DNA from: Priapulus caudatus
Lineage: Eukaryota > Priapulida > Priapulimorpha > Priapulimorphida > Priapulidae
DNA length: 28,746 bases
Direction: 5' to 3'
Assembly (NCBI RefSeq): GCF_000485595.1
Contig: NW_014577420.1
Location: forward strand, 220,111-248,856
The notes beneath the pieces are model-generated. The model was given only the letters and a program-made list of their open reading frames with translations, had not been told where the DNA came from and ran no database searches. Below, piece by piece: positions 9,255-17,199 of the stretch (position 1 is the first letter of the stretch; the number at the start of each line of letters is the position of its first letter). The translations under genes were made by a program, and so were the position numbers.

Positions 9255-10882
9255 ATGTTATCTTCACTAATTCATCTACTGGTGAATGGTTATTTGTCCA
9301 ATCTGTATATAAGGTTCACTCAAGAAAACCTCTCTAAAAGTGTCCTTTATAGACAGGTGTTGATTCGATAGAGCATCTATCCTACTCGCTAGGTGATTTA
9401 TTAACTATATAACTGCCACATTAGGAAAATGCCTATAATATAGACAAGTGGCCATTCTATAAAAGTAACAACTAATGCAGGTGTCATTGTATTTGCTATT
9501 GTAATGGTTACTGTAATCATATATGCAGAGTGAATAACAAAATTTCAATTACTTGAAAAATAATATGATACACATGTAACCAGATAAAGCCTATCTCGTT
9601 TTAGGATGGTGGGCAGCTAGGAGGAAGTAACTTGATGCATAGACGAAACCTTAACCACAATGCAGAGGTAAACAAGGTGTTTATTTACACATTCAGACTA
9701 ACTGTGACAAATTTTGCGCTTACGATGGCAATTGGACTTACTTGAATCTGAGCCATTTTAGAAATGTGTGCTGTTTATTGATCTCGATGTTAGCTACGAT
9801 ATCTCTCCTCTCCCTTTACCAAATAAGAAAACTAGTTAGTGACCTAAACACTCTGCTGATGAGAGTCAAGTATATTATTATTCCTGCAATGTGTATAAGC
9901 CAAAACAAACTATTTCATTTCTTATTTTATATTTTACAGTATAAGTACCAACCCTGTTGCACTGTCCGAAGACCAGGTAAGCTTTCTGTTTTGCGTTGTA
10001 AGAGACTTAATTTAGAGAAAAACCATTGAGCCAGGCTCCTGTATCATGACGGGTCACTCTAGCCAGTGCTTATAGGAAAGTATAAATGCGAGATAAGTCA
10101 TAGCCGATGTCTCTCTCCTCCCGAAGTCACCTATGATAACCGAAAAAACGCCGTTCATTCTAAATGTTATTGCGGAAAATCGACTCATCACAGAAGCAAC
10201 TCTTAGCGGCCTTATGAAGGTATGCTGGTTGGATGTGGATTCGATGGCGCGGAGAACCTTGCTGGGAGGGGAAGGATTTTACGAGCCAATATCTCAGCAC
10301 TTAGGAGTATCGTAATTGACAAGCGGATTTCGTCTTGTTTTAGAGAGCAAAGAATTCTGCTTAATGCAATACCATTAAAATATTTCTAGACTCGCCAGGC
10401 AAAGTGAAATTAATCCATGTCGTTGAAATTAGCACTATTTATCCCCGTTTTTTCCGTTTGTACACTCATAGGGTTATTAGCCTCTTACATTATCGTAGTG
10501 CACTCCACTTTTTGAGAGGTCGTTTCGAAACTCAGCTTGGTTTTAGTAACCACTTTTTGGGGATGGGTTTGAATTCAGGACAGTGGTGGACAATCCTTGC
10601 CCTCAGAAAGGAAAAATACCCTTGTTTTTTCGTCGGCCGATGCGATTCGCGCCGCGATAACCCTGTGTATGGCTGTTTTGGAGTCGTAGACGAACCTGCC
10701 TAGTAATGGTCTCACACGTAGCTTACCTACTGATTGCTCCTCTTGTAGGCATGCAGCTAGTTGTCGTGGGACATTTGGGCTTTTGACAGGAGTCGCGATG
10801 GACACAGGCTCTCGCGCTCTGTCCAATCAATGACTGTCCATAGCATCGCCACCAACATCCTCCTTCCAGCGGACATACCTGA
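2582..10882 (+). CDS. UBAC2: UBAC2 gene, 10 assigned coding exons; last two damaged
   Basis: UBAC2 is an ER membrane rhomboid-like pseudoprotease with a C-terminal ubiquitin-binding UBA domain. Known family roles are ER-associated degradation and retention of UBXD8/FAF2, which limits lipid droplets. Exons: 2582-2676, 2959-3078, 3319-3431, 4354-4474, 4811-4858, 6848-6926, 7814-7992, 9605-9667, 9940-9976, 10749-10882. All have AG acceptors and GT donors, and phases match through 9605-9667. Family landmarks appear in order: a hydrophobic helix, [35 protein letters not shown], then SEDQ before the UBA. The total is about 320 residues, close to the vertebrate ~344. The two final exons lie in a duplicated, indel-rich stretch, so the reading frame breaks there. 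The intact UBA exon is at 27867-27977. Confidence 0.9.
2959..3078 (+). CDS. UBAC2: UBAC2 exon: RIFERRYGS segment
   Basis: The acceptor TTTTCTAG ends at 2958 and the donor GTACGT starts at 3079. Both boundaries are phase 0, giving 40 codons. It begins VWRLISSK and contains [20 protein letters not shown], the family signature of the second helix and the loop after it. Joining to the next exon gives KFC-SYL, matching human KFA-SFL residue for residue in spacing. This fixes the donor. Confidence 0.93.
3319..3431 (+). CDS. UBAC2: UBAC2 exon: third helix and luminal loop
   Basis: The acceptor TTTCAG ends at 3318 and the donor GTGAGT starts at 3432. It enters in phase 0 and leaves in phase 2. It encodes [20 protein letters not shown] and ends DTLPAGP, matching the SFLLGSWVLSALF...LPSG stretch of vertebrate UBAC2. 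The hAT-type MITE and a minisatellite sit in the intron immediately downstream. Confidence 0.9.
3533..3998. mobile_element. hAT-type MITE in UBAC2 intron
   Basis: The ends are inverted: CAGTGGTGTAGTTAGGG at 3533-3549 faces CCTGGCTACGCCACTG at 3983-3998. An exact 8-bp target duplication, ATGATGTA, lies on both sides (3525-3532 and 3999-4006). An 8-bp duplication and a CAGTGGCGTAGC-like terminus are hallmarks of hAT elements. The 466-bp body has G and C homopolymers and no transposase reading frame, so it is non-autonomous. The perfect target duplication suggests a fairly recent insertion. Confidence 0.88.
4030..4300 (+). repeat. Degenerate ~20-25-bp minisatellite in UBAC2 intron
   Basis: The unit resembles TATTATTGTAGGGTGTAGAC and is repeated about a dozen times with variable spacing. 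The first two units (from 4039) are nearly identical; later ones have drifted. It starts just after the hAT-type MITE and ends about 50 bp before the next UBAC2 exon. Confidence 0.75.
4354..4474 (+). CDS. UBAC2: UBAC2 exon: FALFVP..S.IPRV core
   Basis: The acceptor CCTCAG ends at 4353 and the donor GTAAGG starts at 4475. One base completes the Pro codon opened in the previous exon, then 40 codons follow. It contains [18 protein letters not shown] and [11 protein letters not shown]. These match the most conserved part of the UBAC2 rhomboid core, including the IPRV motif. Confidence 0.95.
4811..4858 (+). CDS. UBAC2: UBAC2 48-bp exon: SGMCGL helix
   Basis: The acceptor GTTATAG ends at 4810 and a consensus GTAAGT donor starts at 4859. 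Both ends are phase 0, giving 16 codons, [16 protein letters not shown]. This corresponds to the vertebrate stretch ending in AISGLMSGL. The donor is followed within a few bases by a CTAT/ATCC microsatellite of over 700 bp. Confidence 0.85.
4862..5575 (+). repeat. ATCC/GTCC tetranucleotide microsatellite
   Basis: The tract starts as CTAT repeats, becomes ATCC repeats with ATTC and AACC variants, contains an almost pure GTCC block at about 5268-5312, then returns to ATCC mixed with diverged units. Because the unit is four bases and mostly stop-free, long reading frames stay open on both strands (HPSI-, SIHP- and DGWM-type proteins). These are artefacts of the repeat. It lies in the intron right after the 48-bp UBAC2 exon. 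Confidence 0.95.
5700..6478 (+). repeat. ~750-bp interspersed repeat, copy 2
   Basis: It begins TTAGCCTTCATCTGACAT and runs through CAGATGCAGC and TGTAGAATCG, a GTCCGTCCGTC tract, GAGGTCACAGGTCAAAGGTC, GAGGGTTAAACATGGATTTG and TTTTGCTATTAGAG into a long C-rich tract. The same order is found in copies 1, 3 and 4. It sits in the UBAC2 intron about 125 bp after the ATCC/GTCC microsatellite. The 3' edge is uncertain within the C-rich tract. Confidence 0.75.
6848..6926 (+). CDS. UBAC2: UBAC2 exon: last rhomboid segment (divergent)
   Basis: The acceptor TTGCACCAG ends at 6847. The frame runs [18 protein letters not shown] and onward to a stop at 6966. From the Asp to the Pro-Ser there are 12 residues, as in the vertebrate segment YDS...CIPS, and the hydrophobic pattern agrees. 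Entry phase 0 fits the previous exon. A GTAATC donor at 6927 gives phase 1, which the next exon at 7814 requires. Two other GT donors nearby give the same phase, so the 3' edge may shift by a few codons. Confidence 0.6.
7260..7325. repeat. AT-rich trinucleotide tract
   Basis: Runs of TAA/TTA and then TAG units (TAATAATAATTAATTATT, TAGTAGTAGTAG) lie in the UBAC2 intron just before the TTAGGG-bearing MITE. Confidence 0.7.
7356..7608. mobile_element. TTAGGG-bearing MITE, copy 1 (diverged)
   Basis: The ends are inverted: GGTCTAATGTCCCC with ACTGCCTGGAACATACC faces TACCAGGGTACGTTCCGG with GGACATTTAGTCTCC. The interior has GGGTTTAGGGGTTAGTG, then GGCGACTTGGTACGGTC. The same order is seen in better-preserved copies at 13986-14213 and 21900-22142. 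There is no reading frame. It lies in the UBAC2 intron upstream of exon 7814. Confidence 0.75.
7640..7745 (+). repeat. Imperfect CAG/AGC triplet tract
   Basis: AGC/CAG triplets are interrupted but frequent (CAGCAGCAACCAGCC, CAGCTAGCAGCAGCCAGCAG). One frame stays open as an Ala/Ser-rich stretch ([19 protein letters not shown]). It lies between the MITE and the next exon. I treat it as intronic because it has no good splice sites and the UBAC2 family has no such Ala/Ser block here. Confidence 0.6.
7814..7992 (+). CDS. UBAC2: UBAC2 exon: GATLEAQRQ cytosolic segment
   Basis: The acceptor GTGCAG ends at 7813; the donor is the weak GTGCGA at 7993. It enters in phase 1 and leaves in phase 0. It encodes a cytosolic helix containing [18 protein letters not shown], then EQQMLFNSM and a Gln/His/Ala-rich tail. 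GATL..QRQ and the following Gln-rich helix match the segment after the last membrane helix of vertebrate UBAC2. The exon is clearly GC-richer than its introns. Confidence 0.9.
8135..8884 (+). repeat. ~750-bp interspersed repeat, copy 3
   Basis: It starts TTAGCT and then a perfect short hairpin, CATCTGAC-ATA-GTCAGATG at 8141-8159. All family blocks follow in order, ending TTTTGCTATTAG, a C-rich tract, and GACGCATATCCAT at 8872-8884. It has no conserved reading frame. It is the most complete copy on this strand and lies in the UBAC2 intron between 7992 and 9605. Confidence 0.78.
8885..9604. other. AT-rich intron with (TA)n tract
   Basis: This is UBAC2 intron sequence. It holds an AT-rich stretch from about 9130, with a (TA)n run at about 9213-9250. 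No exon, RNA or transposon end was recognised. Confidence 0.5.
9605..9667 (+). CDS. UBAC2: UBAC2 exon: linker before the UBA domain
   Basis: The acceptor CGTTTTAG ends at 9604 and the donor GTAAAC starts at 9668. Both ends are phase 0, giving 21 codons starting [15 protein letters not shown]. Its place and Gly/Asn/Arg-rich composition fit the variable linker between the QRQ helix and the UBA domain. It has no copy at the second UBAC2 tail (26.7-28.7 kb), whose homology begins later, at about 9811. Confidence 0.65.
9940..9976 (+). CDS. UBAC2: UBAC2 penultimate exon, copy 1
   Basis: The acceptor TTTTACAG ends at 9939 and the donor GTAAGC starts at 9977. It encodes [10 protein letters not shown], matching the PPLEVSEEQ stretch just before the vertebrate UBA. 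The exon is 37 bp here and 38 bp at 26813-26850. Neither is the multiple of three needed between two phase-0 neighbours, so one or two bases are probably missing in each copy. Confidence 0.75.
10749..10882 (+). pseudogene. UBAC2: UBAC2 UBA exon, copy 1: insertion-riddled
   Basis: This aligns along its whole length with the intact exon at 27867-27977. It spans 134 bp instead of 111, almost all from scattered extra bases, for example ATTTGGGCTTTTGACAGG against ATGGGCTTTGACAGG. No frame survives. The pattern (many single-base gains, few substitutions) looks like uncorrected long-read sequence rather than old decay, though a true pseudogene is possible. Confidence 0.8.
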
Positions 10883-11359
10883 TCCCGGAATCGCCCACAG
10901 ATCGCCTGCTGAAATGAAGCACGTTCACTTGTCTCCCCACTGTTAACCGCATCCAGGTAGGAATCTATACTGAGTTCGAGTGTTTCGCATGTTTCAGTTT
11001 GGTCTGGCGGCAAAGGGTAAACGTAAAGTATGCGAGTTCTATTCGTTCCAGGGTTTAGCTACGAGGTATATGTCTGCTTCTCAAGCTGAGAATGAGCAGG
11101 AGTCGTCTTGTTCCATGGAAGTGTGTACATTTAGTATAGCCCAAAGTTAGCAGTTTTTTAAAATTTTAATACCAACGTTATCAAAACAGCGTTAAATTAG
11201 CGAGGTAGGAGTCTTCGAGTTCTCTATGATAACCGGTTGAGCGCACTGTTCCAGTGAATTGCCCACAAGCAACACGTGACGATTAATATCTAAGTTTATG
11301 TTGTGTGTCGAACACAATCACAATGTTGTCATGATATCGAGAATGTGCTTAGGCGAACA

Positions 11360-11590
11360 TAAAAATTACCATTGTTTGATAATTGCACAAGGAACGTCAA
11401 AGTTGCCATTGTTTCGATAATTGCACAAGGAATGTCAAAGTTGCCATTGTTCGATGATTGCACAAGGAACGTCCAAGTTGCCATTGTTTCGATAATTGCA
11501 CAAGGAACGTCAAAGTTGCCATTGTTTGATAATTGCACAAGGAACGTCAAAGTTGCCATTGTTCGAGAATTACATAAGGAACGTCTTAGA
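11360..11590 (+). repeat. 37-bp minisatellite, copy 1 (about 6 units)
   Basis: The unit is TTGCCATTGTTYGATAATTG followed by CACAAGGAACGTCAAAG, about 37-38 bp. About six units are present; the first and last are diverged. The same array follows the second UBAC2 tail at 28377-28746. It begins about 480 bp after the UBAC2 stop, so it could lie in the 3' UTR or just beyond. Confidence 0.9.
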
Positions 11591-11998
11591 ATGTCTAGTT
11601 ATTCTGATTCAGTGAATCAGTTTATTAACATATTGACTGCTCCAGTAATGGCATGGAATCGCACTTTGTATTAAAGTTGTCGCTATTGCTTTGACACCAA
11701 GCTATTAAGACAAAATGCTTGGGACACGGTGTAGTTTGATCCGTTACACAATAACCCCACAACTATTATTGTGGATGCGTTTAAAAAAACAATTTATTGT
11801 TGTGGCTTTACATGATTGAGAACGGATCATTCTCTGATCGCAGTAGGGAGTAAGATTTCATTGAAGAACGAACAAGTATTTATGGCGTCAATGCATGAAA
11901 GGTTGGTGCTAGTAACGCAAGTCCGTTTTGAGGACAGCGCTAAAAGATATTTAAATTAATATTTTCCCGAAGTCATGATTTGTTTTTAATCGGGGGAT

Positions 11999-12033
11999 TT
12001 CACAGTGAGAAAAGGTATTACCTTTTCACTGTG
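11999..12033. repeat. Imperfect palindrome
   Basis: TTTCACAGTGAGAAAAGGTA is followed by TTACCTTTTCACTGTGA. The arms match except for two extra bases in the left arm, leaving almost no loop. Function is unknown; it may be the remnant of a tiny foldback element. Confidence 0.75.
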
Positions 12034-12349
12034 ATTAAGATTAAGCATGGCCACCATTGGTGAATCTCATCTGACCTAGAATAATATTGAGTCCGTGCGC
12101 ATGCGCTGCAAGTTGCATTGTTCAAGTTCCGGGGGCCCGTTGTCAAAAACGTCGTAAGAGATTGTGATATCATGAGTCTCATTAAACGTCATAACTTTTT
12201 AGGTGAAGTGTCATGGAAAAGTTGTGAAATTTCAGACTCAATCATTGGTATCAGTATAGTACTAGCACTAGTAGTAGTATAGACTATCAGTAACAATCCT
12301 AACTATTCCTGATGTTTCTGACAACGGGACCCTGTGTTTTAGGTTCTAT

Positions 12350-12420
12350 GATGATAATCGTGATGATGATGATGGTGGTGATGATGATGGTGATGATTAT
12401 GTTGATGATGATGATGATGT
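12350..12420 (+). repeat. (GAT)n microsatellite
   Basis: GATGAT units are interrupted by GGT and TAT triplets. Confidence 0.9.
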
Positions 12421-13211
12421 AGGAAAATCGTTTTCTATATTGTGTTGTTGGTTGATCGATCGTATGGTGTGAATATGTGCACAGGCGGCCAGCGTCGCAT
12501 GTTCACTGCGTGTTGTCATTGTATGGTTGTTTGTGCAAACGAAATGTTTTCTGGCTTCTAACAGATTTTTGATGAGAATATCAGGAGCAAATAATATTAG
12601 TAATTAAAGGAAAGTAAATATTATTCACGCCTAGTAATGTGAGTACGTAAATGTCCGGCAGTGTGGAGGGGGTGTGTGCATTACGTGGTCGTTTGTATCC
12701 ATTCCAATGTGACATAATGCACAGTTTCACAGTAATAAAAGTACAATTACATTGGCACTTTCACCATGCAACTTGTGCAATTAATGAAAATCTGTAAGAA
12801 ATGCGGTTTTATTCTTATTCTAATTCACGAGGCTATTTTAGAAATCCGACTATACGTAATTTTGCAGTTTAAAATTTCGTATTAAAATTGAACACACTTA
12901 TAATCAAAAAAGATTTTGCTGATTTGGACAGCCTGTTGTTAGTTGTTGTGTCGCGTGCCGCCAGGCGCACGGCCTCTAGTGCCGGAGATAGGATGTGTGA
13001 AGGGGGATCGGGGGGGGTTTCCCCCACGCAATTTTAAAATCTAGACGCTCTAAATTTTATTATATTATATTATATTACTATTAGGCTTATATTTTGCCTT
13101 TAGGCTTTTGGCTTGCGTTTTGCTACGCAGCCCTACGGCTGTGACGCCCTGCATACATGCGTTGCGTATGTGGTTATACACCATAGAAGGGTTTTGGTAC
13201 TATCATTCGCC

Positions 13212-13219
13212 TATATAAG
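13212..13219 (+). promoter_or_regulatory. TATA-like box (copy 1)
   Basis: TATATAAG stands about 300 bp before the ATG at 13511. In the other copy it is CTATAAGC at about 21121. A TATA box in front of a first exon with a good donor fits a core promoter; transcription itself cannot be seen from sequence. Confidence 0.4.
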
Positions 13220-13510
13220 CAAACCGAGTCCGTCTCTCCAAGTGTTTCCAGTGTGTTGCTTCCGGGTCGCCGCTGTGTAGCGCCATAGCGTGAGGTGGGC
13301 GTGAGGTGGGTACAGGTGGGGTCATCACTATGGCAATCAATAACAGACGTCATTCATTCCATTTGTCAATCATTGACGAAAACACGCGAGGTTTCCCGAA
13401 GTAATAAACACTTCGAGAGCGACGCAGTAAACAGTGATTCTCGAGTCGGTTTCGGTGAAAATACCAGATTTTCACCGCTATTATCTCAGCGTAGGGGCCA
13501 TCGTAGGGAC

Positions 13511-13534
13511 ATGCGGTTTGTTTATATGAACAAG
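13511..13534 (+). CDS. ACOT9: ACOT9 candidate first exon, copy 1
   Basis: ATG begins MRFVYMNK and ends in phase 0 at a GTAAGA donor (13535). It is identical in sequence to 21426-21449. In this copy nothing downstream continues the gene because of the gap. The ATG may be a true start or lie in a 5' UTR exon. Confidence 0.4.
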
Positions 13535-13985
13535 GTAAGACAGCTAATCAATAATACTGCGAAGGATCGTCAAAATAACGGGAAAAGTTTATTAATTCGA
13601 CTAATACTGCAGCATGTTTCAGCATTTTACCCTTGTACGCTCTCCTTCTTTATCTGCTCTTGATATCATGCTCATGATAATTAATAATATTTATGGCAGT
13701 TGGATGTTTATCGCGCAATATGAGTCACGACATACTGCCAAAACAAATATTATATGATACTTGATAGGCTTTTGTGCTCATGCACTGATGAGGGCTTTCT
13801 GTGCGACGCCAACGCCGGGAAAAACCTGCTCTCACGTCACAGCCGTTTCCCGCCAGGTGGCCGGTTTGCAGAAGATTTGATTTTCAACATTACATAGACC
13901 CAACATAAAGACGTGTTTAAATTATCACAGAGGCAACTAAAAAACATACGAATGCTTTGGTTATTTACGTTTTGATACTACTAGC

Positions 13986-14213
13986 GCTGATAGGGTCTAT
14001 GTCCCCCAGGTTACTGCCGGAATGTACCCTCGGTAACTATCTAGCTGATATGGTTAGGGTAGGTTAGGGTTAGTGTTAGAGTTAGGGTTAGGGTTAGGGA
14101 GTAGGCGTAGGCGACTCCCTAGACTCGTTAGTGGAGTAGGCGAGTTACGGTCCGGCATATTAGAAGTAGTATTTAGTACCAGGGTACGTTCCCGGCGATA
14201 CCCTGGCGGGACC
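13986..14213. mobile_element. TTAGGG-bearing MITE, copy 2 (cut by gap)
   Basis: The left end is GCTGATAGGGTCTATGTCCC, then ACTGCCGGAATGTACC. The interior has several GGTTAGGG units and GTAGGCGACTCCC. The right end starts TACCAGGGTACGTTCCCGG and stops at the N run. Confidence 0.88.
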
Positions 14214-14238
14214 NNNNNNNNNNNNNNNNNNNNNNNNN
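14214..14238. other. 25-N assembly gap
   Basis: A run of exactly 25 N, likely a fixed-size scaffold placeholder. It falls inside the right inverted end of the MITE. Sequence to its right is unrelated to what follows the MITE in the other copy (22127 onward), so the join may be wrong. Confidence 0.99.
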
Positions 14239-14369
14239 TGTTTATGCTTATGATGATATCGTTTTCATACTCGTGCAAGATTTTTATTATTGGGAAAGCT
14301 AGCGTAGTGGATATTTATCGGCGCGCTGACTGTGTTATTGTGCATGCCCATCGCGTGTCGTATATGTGT

Positions 14370-14505
14370 GTATGGTGTCTGTGTGTGTGTGCGTGGTGGC
14401 GCGCGTGGTCTCTCTCTCTCTTCTCTCTTTCTCTCTCCCTCCCCCTCCCTCCTTCCCTCCCTCCCTCCTTCCCTCCCTCCTCCTTCCTCCCTCCCCTCCC
14501 TCCCT

Positions 14506-14543
<38 letters not shown>

Positions 14544-14580
14544 CTCGGTCACCCCTCTTATCTCTCTCTTCCTCTCTCTC
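14370..14580 (+). repeat. TG tract then TC/CCCT-rich microsatellite
   Basis: A short TGTG-rich stretch (about 14366-14398) runs into pure pyrimidine TCTC and CCTCCCT units (about 14409-14580). Long reading frames on both strands here are low-complexity artefacts. Confidence 0.95.
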
Positions 14581-14710
14581 CCACATCTTCCCCTCTCATT
14601 TCGCTGCTTATGATTTTCATGCTTGTCGGATTGAATATTACCAAAACTATCTACACGAAAACTAACATTACAGTACTAAAACTACACTAAACCATCTAAC
14701 GCCAGTACTG

Positions 14711-15365
14711 TTAGCTCAGCTGCCGAAGTCAGATATGCAGCTTGTAGAATCGCATGATTCTCCTTTCGTCCGTCCGCTAAACAGTTGGGCACAAATCTTA
14801 ACCGCTCGAGCGTACGGTCGCCGGTCTTGATATTCGGACGGGGGGGGGAGTCGCAAAAAGGACTCGGGATGCGCATTTGGGGTCAAGGGCTCAAAGCACA
14901 AGTCGTTGTCAATGGAGGGGAATATTTCCCCCTTAAATTAAGGTATAGGAAGGAAATTGCGGAATTGTGGCAAAAATCTTCAACGACTTGACCTACGGCT
15001 CTTAATATTTGATGTTATAGTGTGATGGGAGGAAAACCCATCACCGCAGCTGCGAAATTGGAGGTCACAGGTCAAAGGGCAGTGGGGGAAAGGTCAGATA
15101 TCAGACATTTTCTGAGTGGACATGGTCTAATGGGACCGAGTGCAAACCCTTTTGTTTCAGCGCTGACTACCGTTTATCACTTTATTGAAGGACCATGAAT
15201 CTACTTTCCGCTGCATGTGCGAAGAGTAAGTGTCTGATAACCATTTGACGCCTCAAGGGAGGGTTAAACATGGATTTGTTTGACTGTTAACAAGGAATGA
15301 ACTGCATTTGCTATTAGAGTCCCGGCCTCGGGCGCCCTCCCTCCCTACCACCACCACTACGCGTG
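14711..15365 (+). repeat. ~750-bp interspersed repeat, copy 4
   Basis: It starts TTAGCTCAGCTGCCGAAGTC, keeps CAGCTTGTAGAATCGCATGA, GGAGGTCACAGGTCAAAGG, GTAAGTGTCTGATAACC, GAGGGTTAAACATGGATTTG and TTTGCTATTAGAG, then a C-rich tract. The terminal hairpin is degraded in this copy (CAGCTGCCGAAGTCAGATATG). It is non-coding. Confidence 0.75.
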
Positions 15366-16093
15366 ATACCCTCTCTATCCGGTGTAGTTTGTGCATGCAC
15401 AAGGCCGTGCGCGCTATGTGTTGCAAGCGGTGTATGGACGGTGTTGAAGTGAAGTTATTAGGTCAAATCAAACATTAAACTAATACTGTAGTGGTACTGC
15501 CTACTACTGGTACTGGTAGGGCTAGTAGTACTAGTAGTACTGGCAAGTAGTATTTATTAACCATCATTTATTATTGAAACGGTCCAAGTGCCTGTGCTGT
15601 GGTATATACGCATCCAAAATCTAAAACGCTTACCTGGGACAGAAATATTCTGTCTAGGAGGTATGCAGGCTCTAGCTGCGTGTATACATCTCACTCTCAG
15701 TCTACAGTCACATACGTAACATCACCAGTTTACAGTCATCACATCTCAATCTACTGTCACATACGTAGCCTCGTAGGCGCACAATCTACATGATACAGTT
15801 AACACGTACAACGGTAACGCCGACCAGGCTGTGTGACTAACGTCAATACACCTGTTCTAACCCTAGCAATACCGTTCTCTGGGCTAGTACAACGTACTCG
15901 GTAGTCCGCAAATGCAGACGTAAACTCCGCTTTGCTAATCTGAGGGTGCGGGTTTATTATTACCCCATTACTGGGTATGGTCGCGCTCGGACTAGTACAA
16001 CGGTAAACCGACAGAGCTCTCGACTGTTACACGACGGAGGACGTGTAAACGTCAACTGAGTAACGTGTAACACTCTCGCCAGTCAGTGTATAG
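15366..16093. other. Non-coding with short local repeats
   Basis: A CTAGTAGTACTAGTAGTACTG patch at about 15520 and a recurring CTACAGTCACATACGTA-like motif at 15700-15775 are present. CTAGTACAACG recurs at about 15885 and 15990, and again at 19733 beyond the large element. No gene was recognised. Confidence 0.4.
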
Positions 16094-16448
16094 CCAAGAT
16101 TTTTTAGCTAAAACCCGATCATTTTTCAAAACAAAGCTGAGATTGTTTCAGGATATGTTCTAAGAATTGAATTTACGAAGTAACGGACGGTCATCGGATA
16201 GGTTAATTGCTATATCACACTGAGACTCAGGATCAACTGATCCCCGGAAACTATCCCCCCCTTGTGCGTTTTCCAGAATCCAAGATGGCACGGCAGTCCA
16301 AATTGGCCGGTGTATTTAGGGTTTTTCCGCATAACTCCTGCTCCGAGTGCGAGCCTAGGAATCATGAATTAAATGTCTAATTAGTATGTTTTTAATGCCC
16401 TAAGAATCTCCTCTTAGGCTACTACTTTTCTGTGCAGGTTTCAAGTGC

Positions 16449-17096
16449 ATGGCAAGTACCCACTATTCCAAGATGGCACGCCAGTTTTTCGAATACTTTG
16501 AAAGAGGTCGAAATGCCGTACAGTCGTATGCTATGGGATCCATACGTACAGTATATGTGATGTGCTGGACTGGCCTTTTCGCCGGAGCGCCGTACGTGCT
16601 ACATCCATCACTTCAAGCTGGTCTCTATAAGTGTCTGGATAGATGCATCCAGGCACAAGTGGATGAGTGGTTGAAAAGACCAACTCAGACGGACCATGTA
16701 AGAGGCCCTTCTTGACAATGATCAAGGCTGCCACCGACGTAGCAGAGGAGGAGTGTATGAGCAGTTGAGCCAGATCAATTCAGAACTCTCTTGAATTATC
16801 CTTCAGGGTCAGAGCAGGACCGGTAAGCTTGAGGGTACAGTACATCCAACAAGGTGGGTCTTTCTACAACATTTCATTCGGAGCGTGAAAGGGAAGGGAC
16901 AGGGACCCGCTGTCTCTCTCTACTGTGTGAGGAAGATTGCATTCCACATTTTCATGCTGCAGGACATCTCTACCCTAGTGTCCAAAATCTGCCAGGTTGT
17001 ATTTACAAACAAATGCGATTGATTTTGGAAGAAAAGCCATGCCGACTGATGAGTACCGTCATATTCACAGAGAAATGTGTATCTTTTTACCATTAG
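16449..17096 (+). pseudogene. Inverted partial copy of the element's gene (N-terminal part)
   Basis: On the + strand this left arm parallels the minus-strand gene in the right arm. Recognisable pieces are AVQSYAMGSI, GAPYVLHPSLQAGL and FHAAGHLYPSVQNLPG. Frames are broken every few dozen bases by single extra bases relative to the right arm. It lacks the C-terminal half. Confidence 0.6.
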
Positions 17097-17199
17097 TCCA
17101 GCCGGGACTCATTCTGGAGTCGGTAACTTCTTCAGATCAGACCACTAGATATAGTTCCGATGCGCGTCGCTGAAACGCCGTCTGGAGAGAATGACACAT

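Larger units (their letters stand above)
9811..11600 (+). repeat. UBAC2 tail, first copy of a direct duplication
   Basis: It matches 26685-28746 in blocks: 9811-9985 with 26685-26860, about 10510-11370 with 27645-28377, and the 37-bp minisatellite beyond. The intron between exons 9940 and 10749 is partly different in the two copies; 9990-10500 has no match at 26870-27640. Most differences within blocks are one-base gains in this copy. The unmatched part suggests that indel-rich reads alone do not explain everything. Confidence 0.8.
11601..12925. other. Non-coding; hairpin and GAT microsatellite
   Basis: No gene was recognised. It holds an imperfect hairpin at 11999-12033, a (GAT)n microsatellite at about 12350-12420 and an AGT/TAG-rich patch at 12254-12286. 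The rest shows no repeat shared within the window. Confidence 0.45.
12930..14213 (+). repeat. ACOT9 promoter/exon-1 region, copy 1 (truncated at gap)
   Basis: It matches 20850-22135 almost throughout, starting near AGTTGTTGTGT with CGTGCCGC. It carries the same TATA-like box, the same short ATG exon with its donor, and the same TTAGGG-bearing MITE. Differences are mostly one-base indels on either side. It stops inside the right inverted end of the MITE, where the 25-N gap begins, so downstream ACOT9 exons are absent. Confidence 0.85.

Noticed and set aside
10133-10315. 60-codon frame in the UBAC2 intron
   Set aside because: No recognised homology, no matching splice context, and absent from the second UBAC2 tail.
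11329-11674. Frames across the 37-bp minisatellite on both strands
   Set aside because: Periodic artefacts of the tandem unit; the same occurs at 28377-28718.
13785-13840. CTGATGAG as a hammerhead ribozyme core
   Set aside because: No conserved GAAA partner with flanking helices; the downstream bases differ between the two copies.
14073-14690. 205-codon and overlapping frames on both strands
   Set aside because: They cross the N gap and a TC-rich microsatellite; low complexity and no homology.
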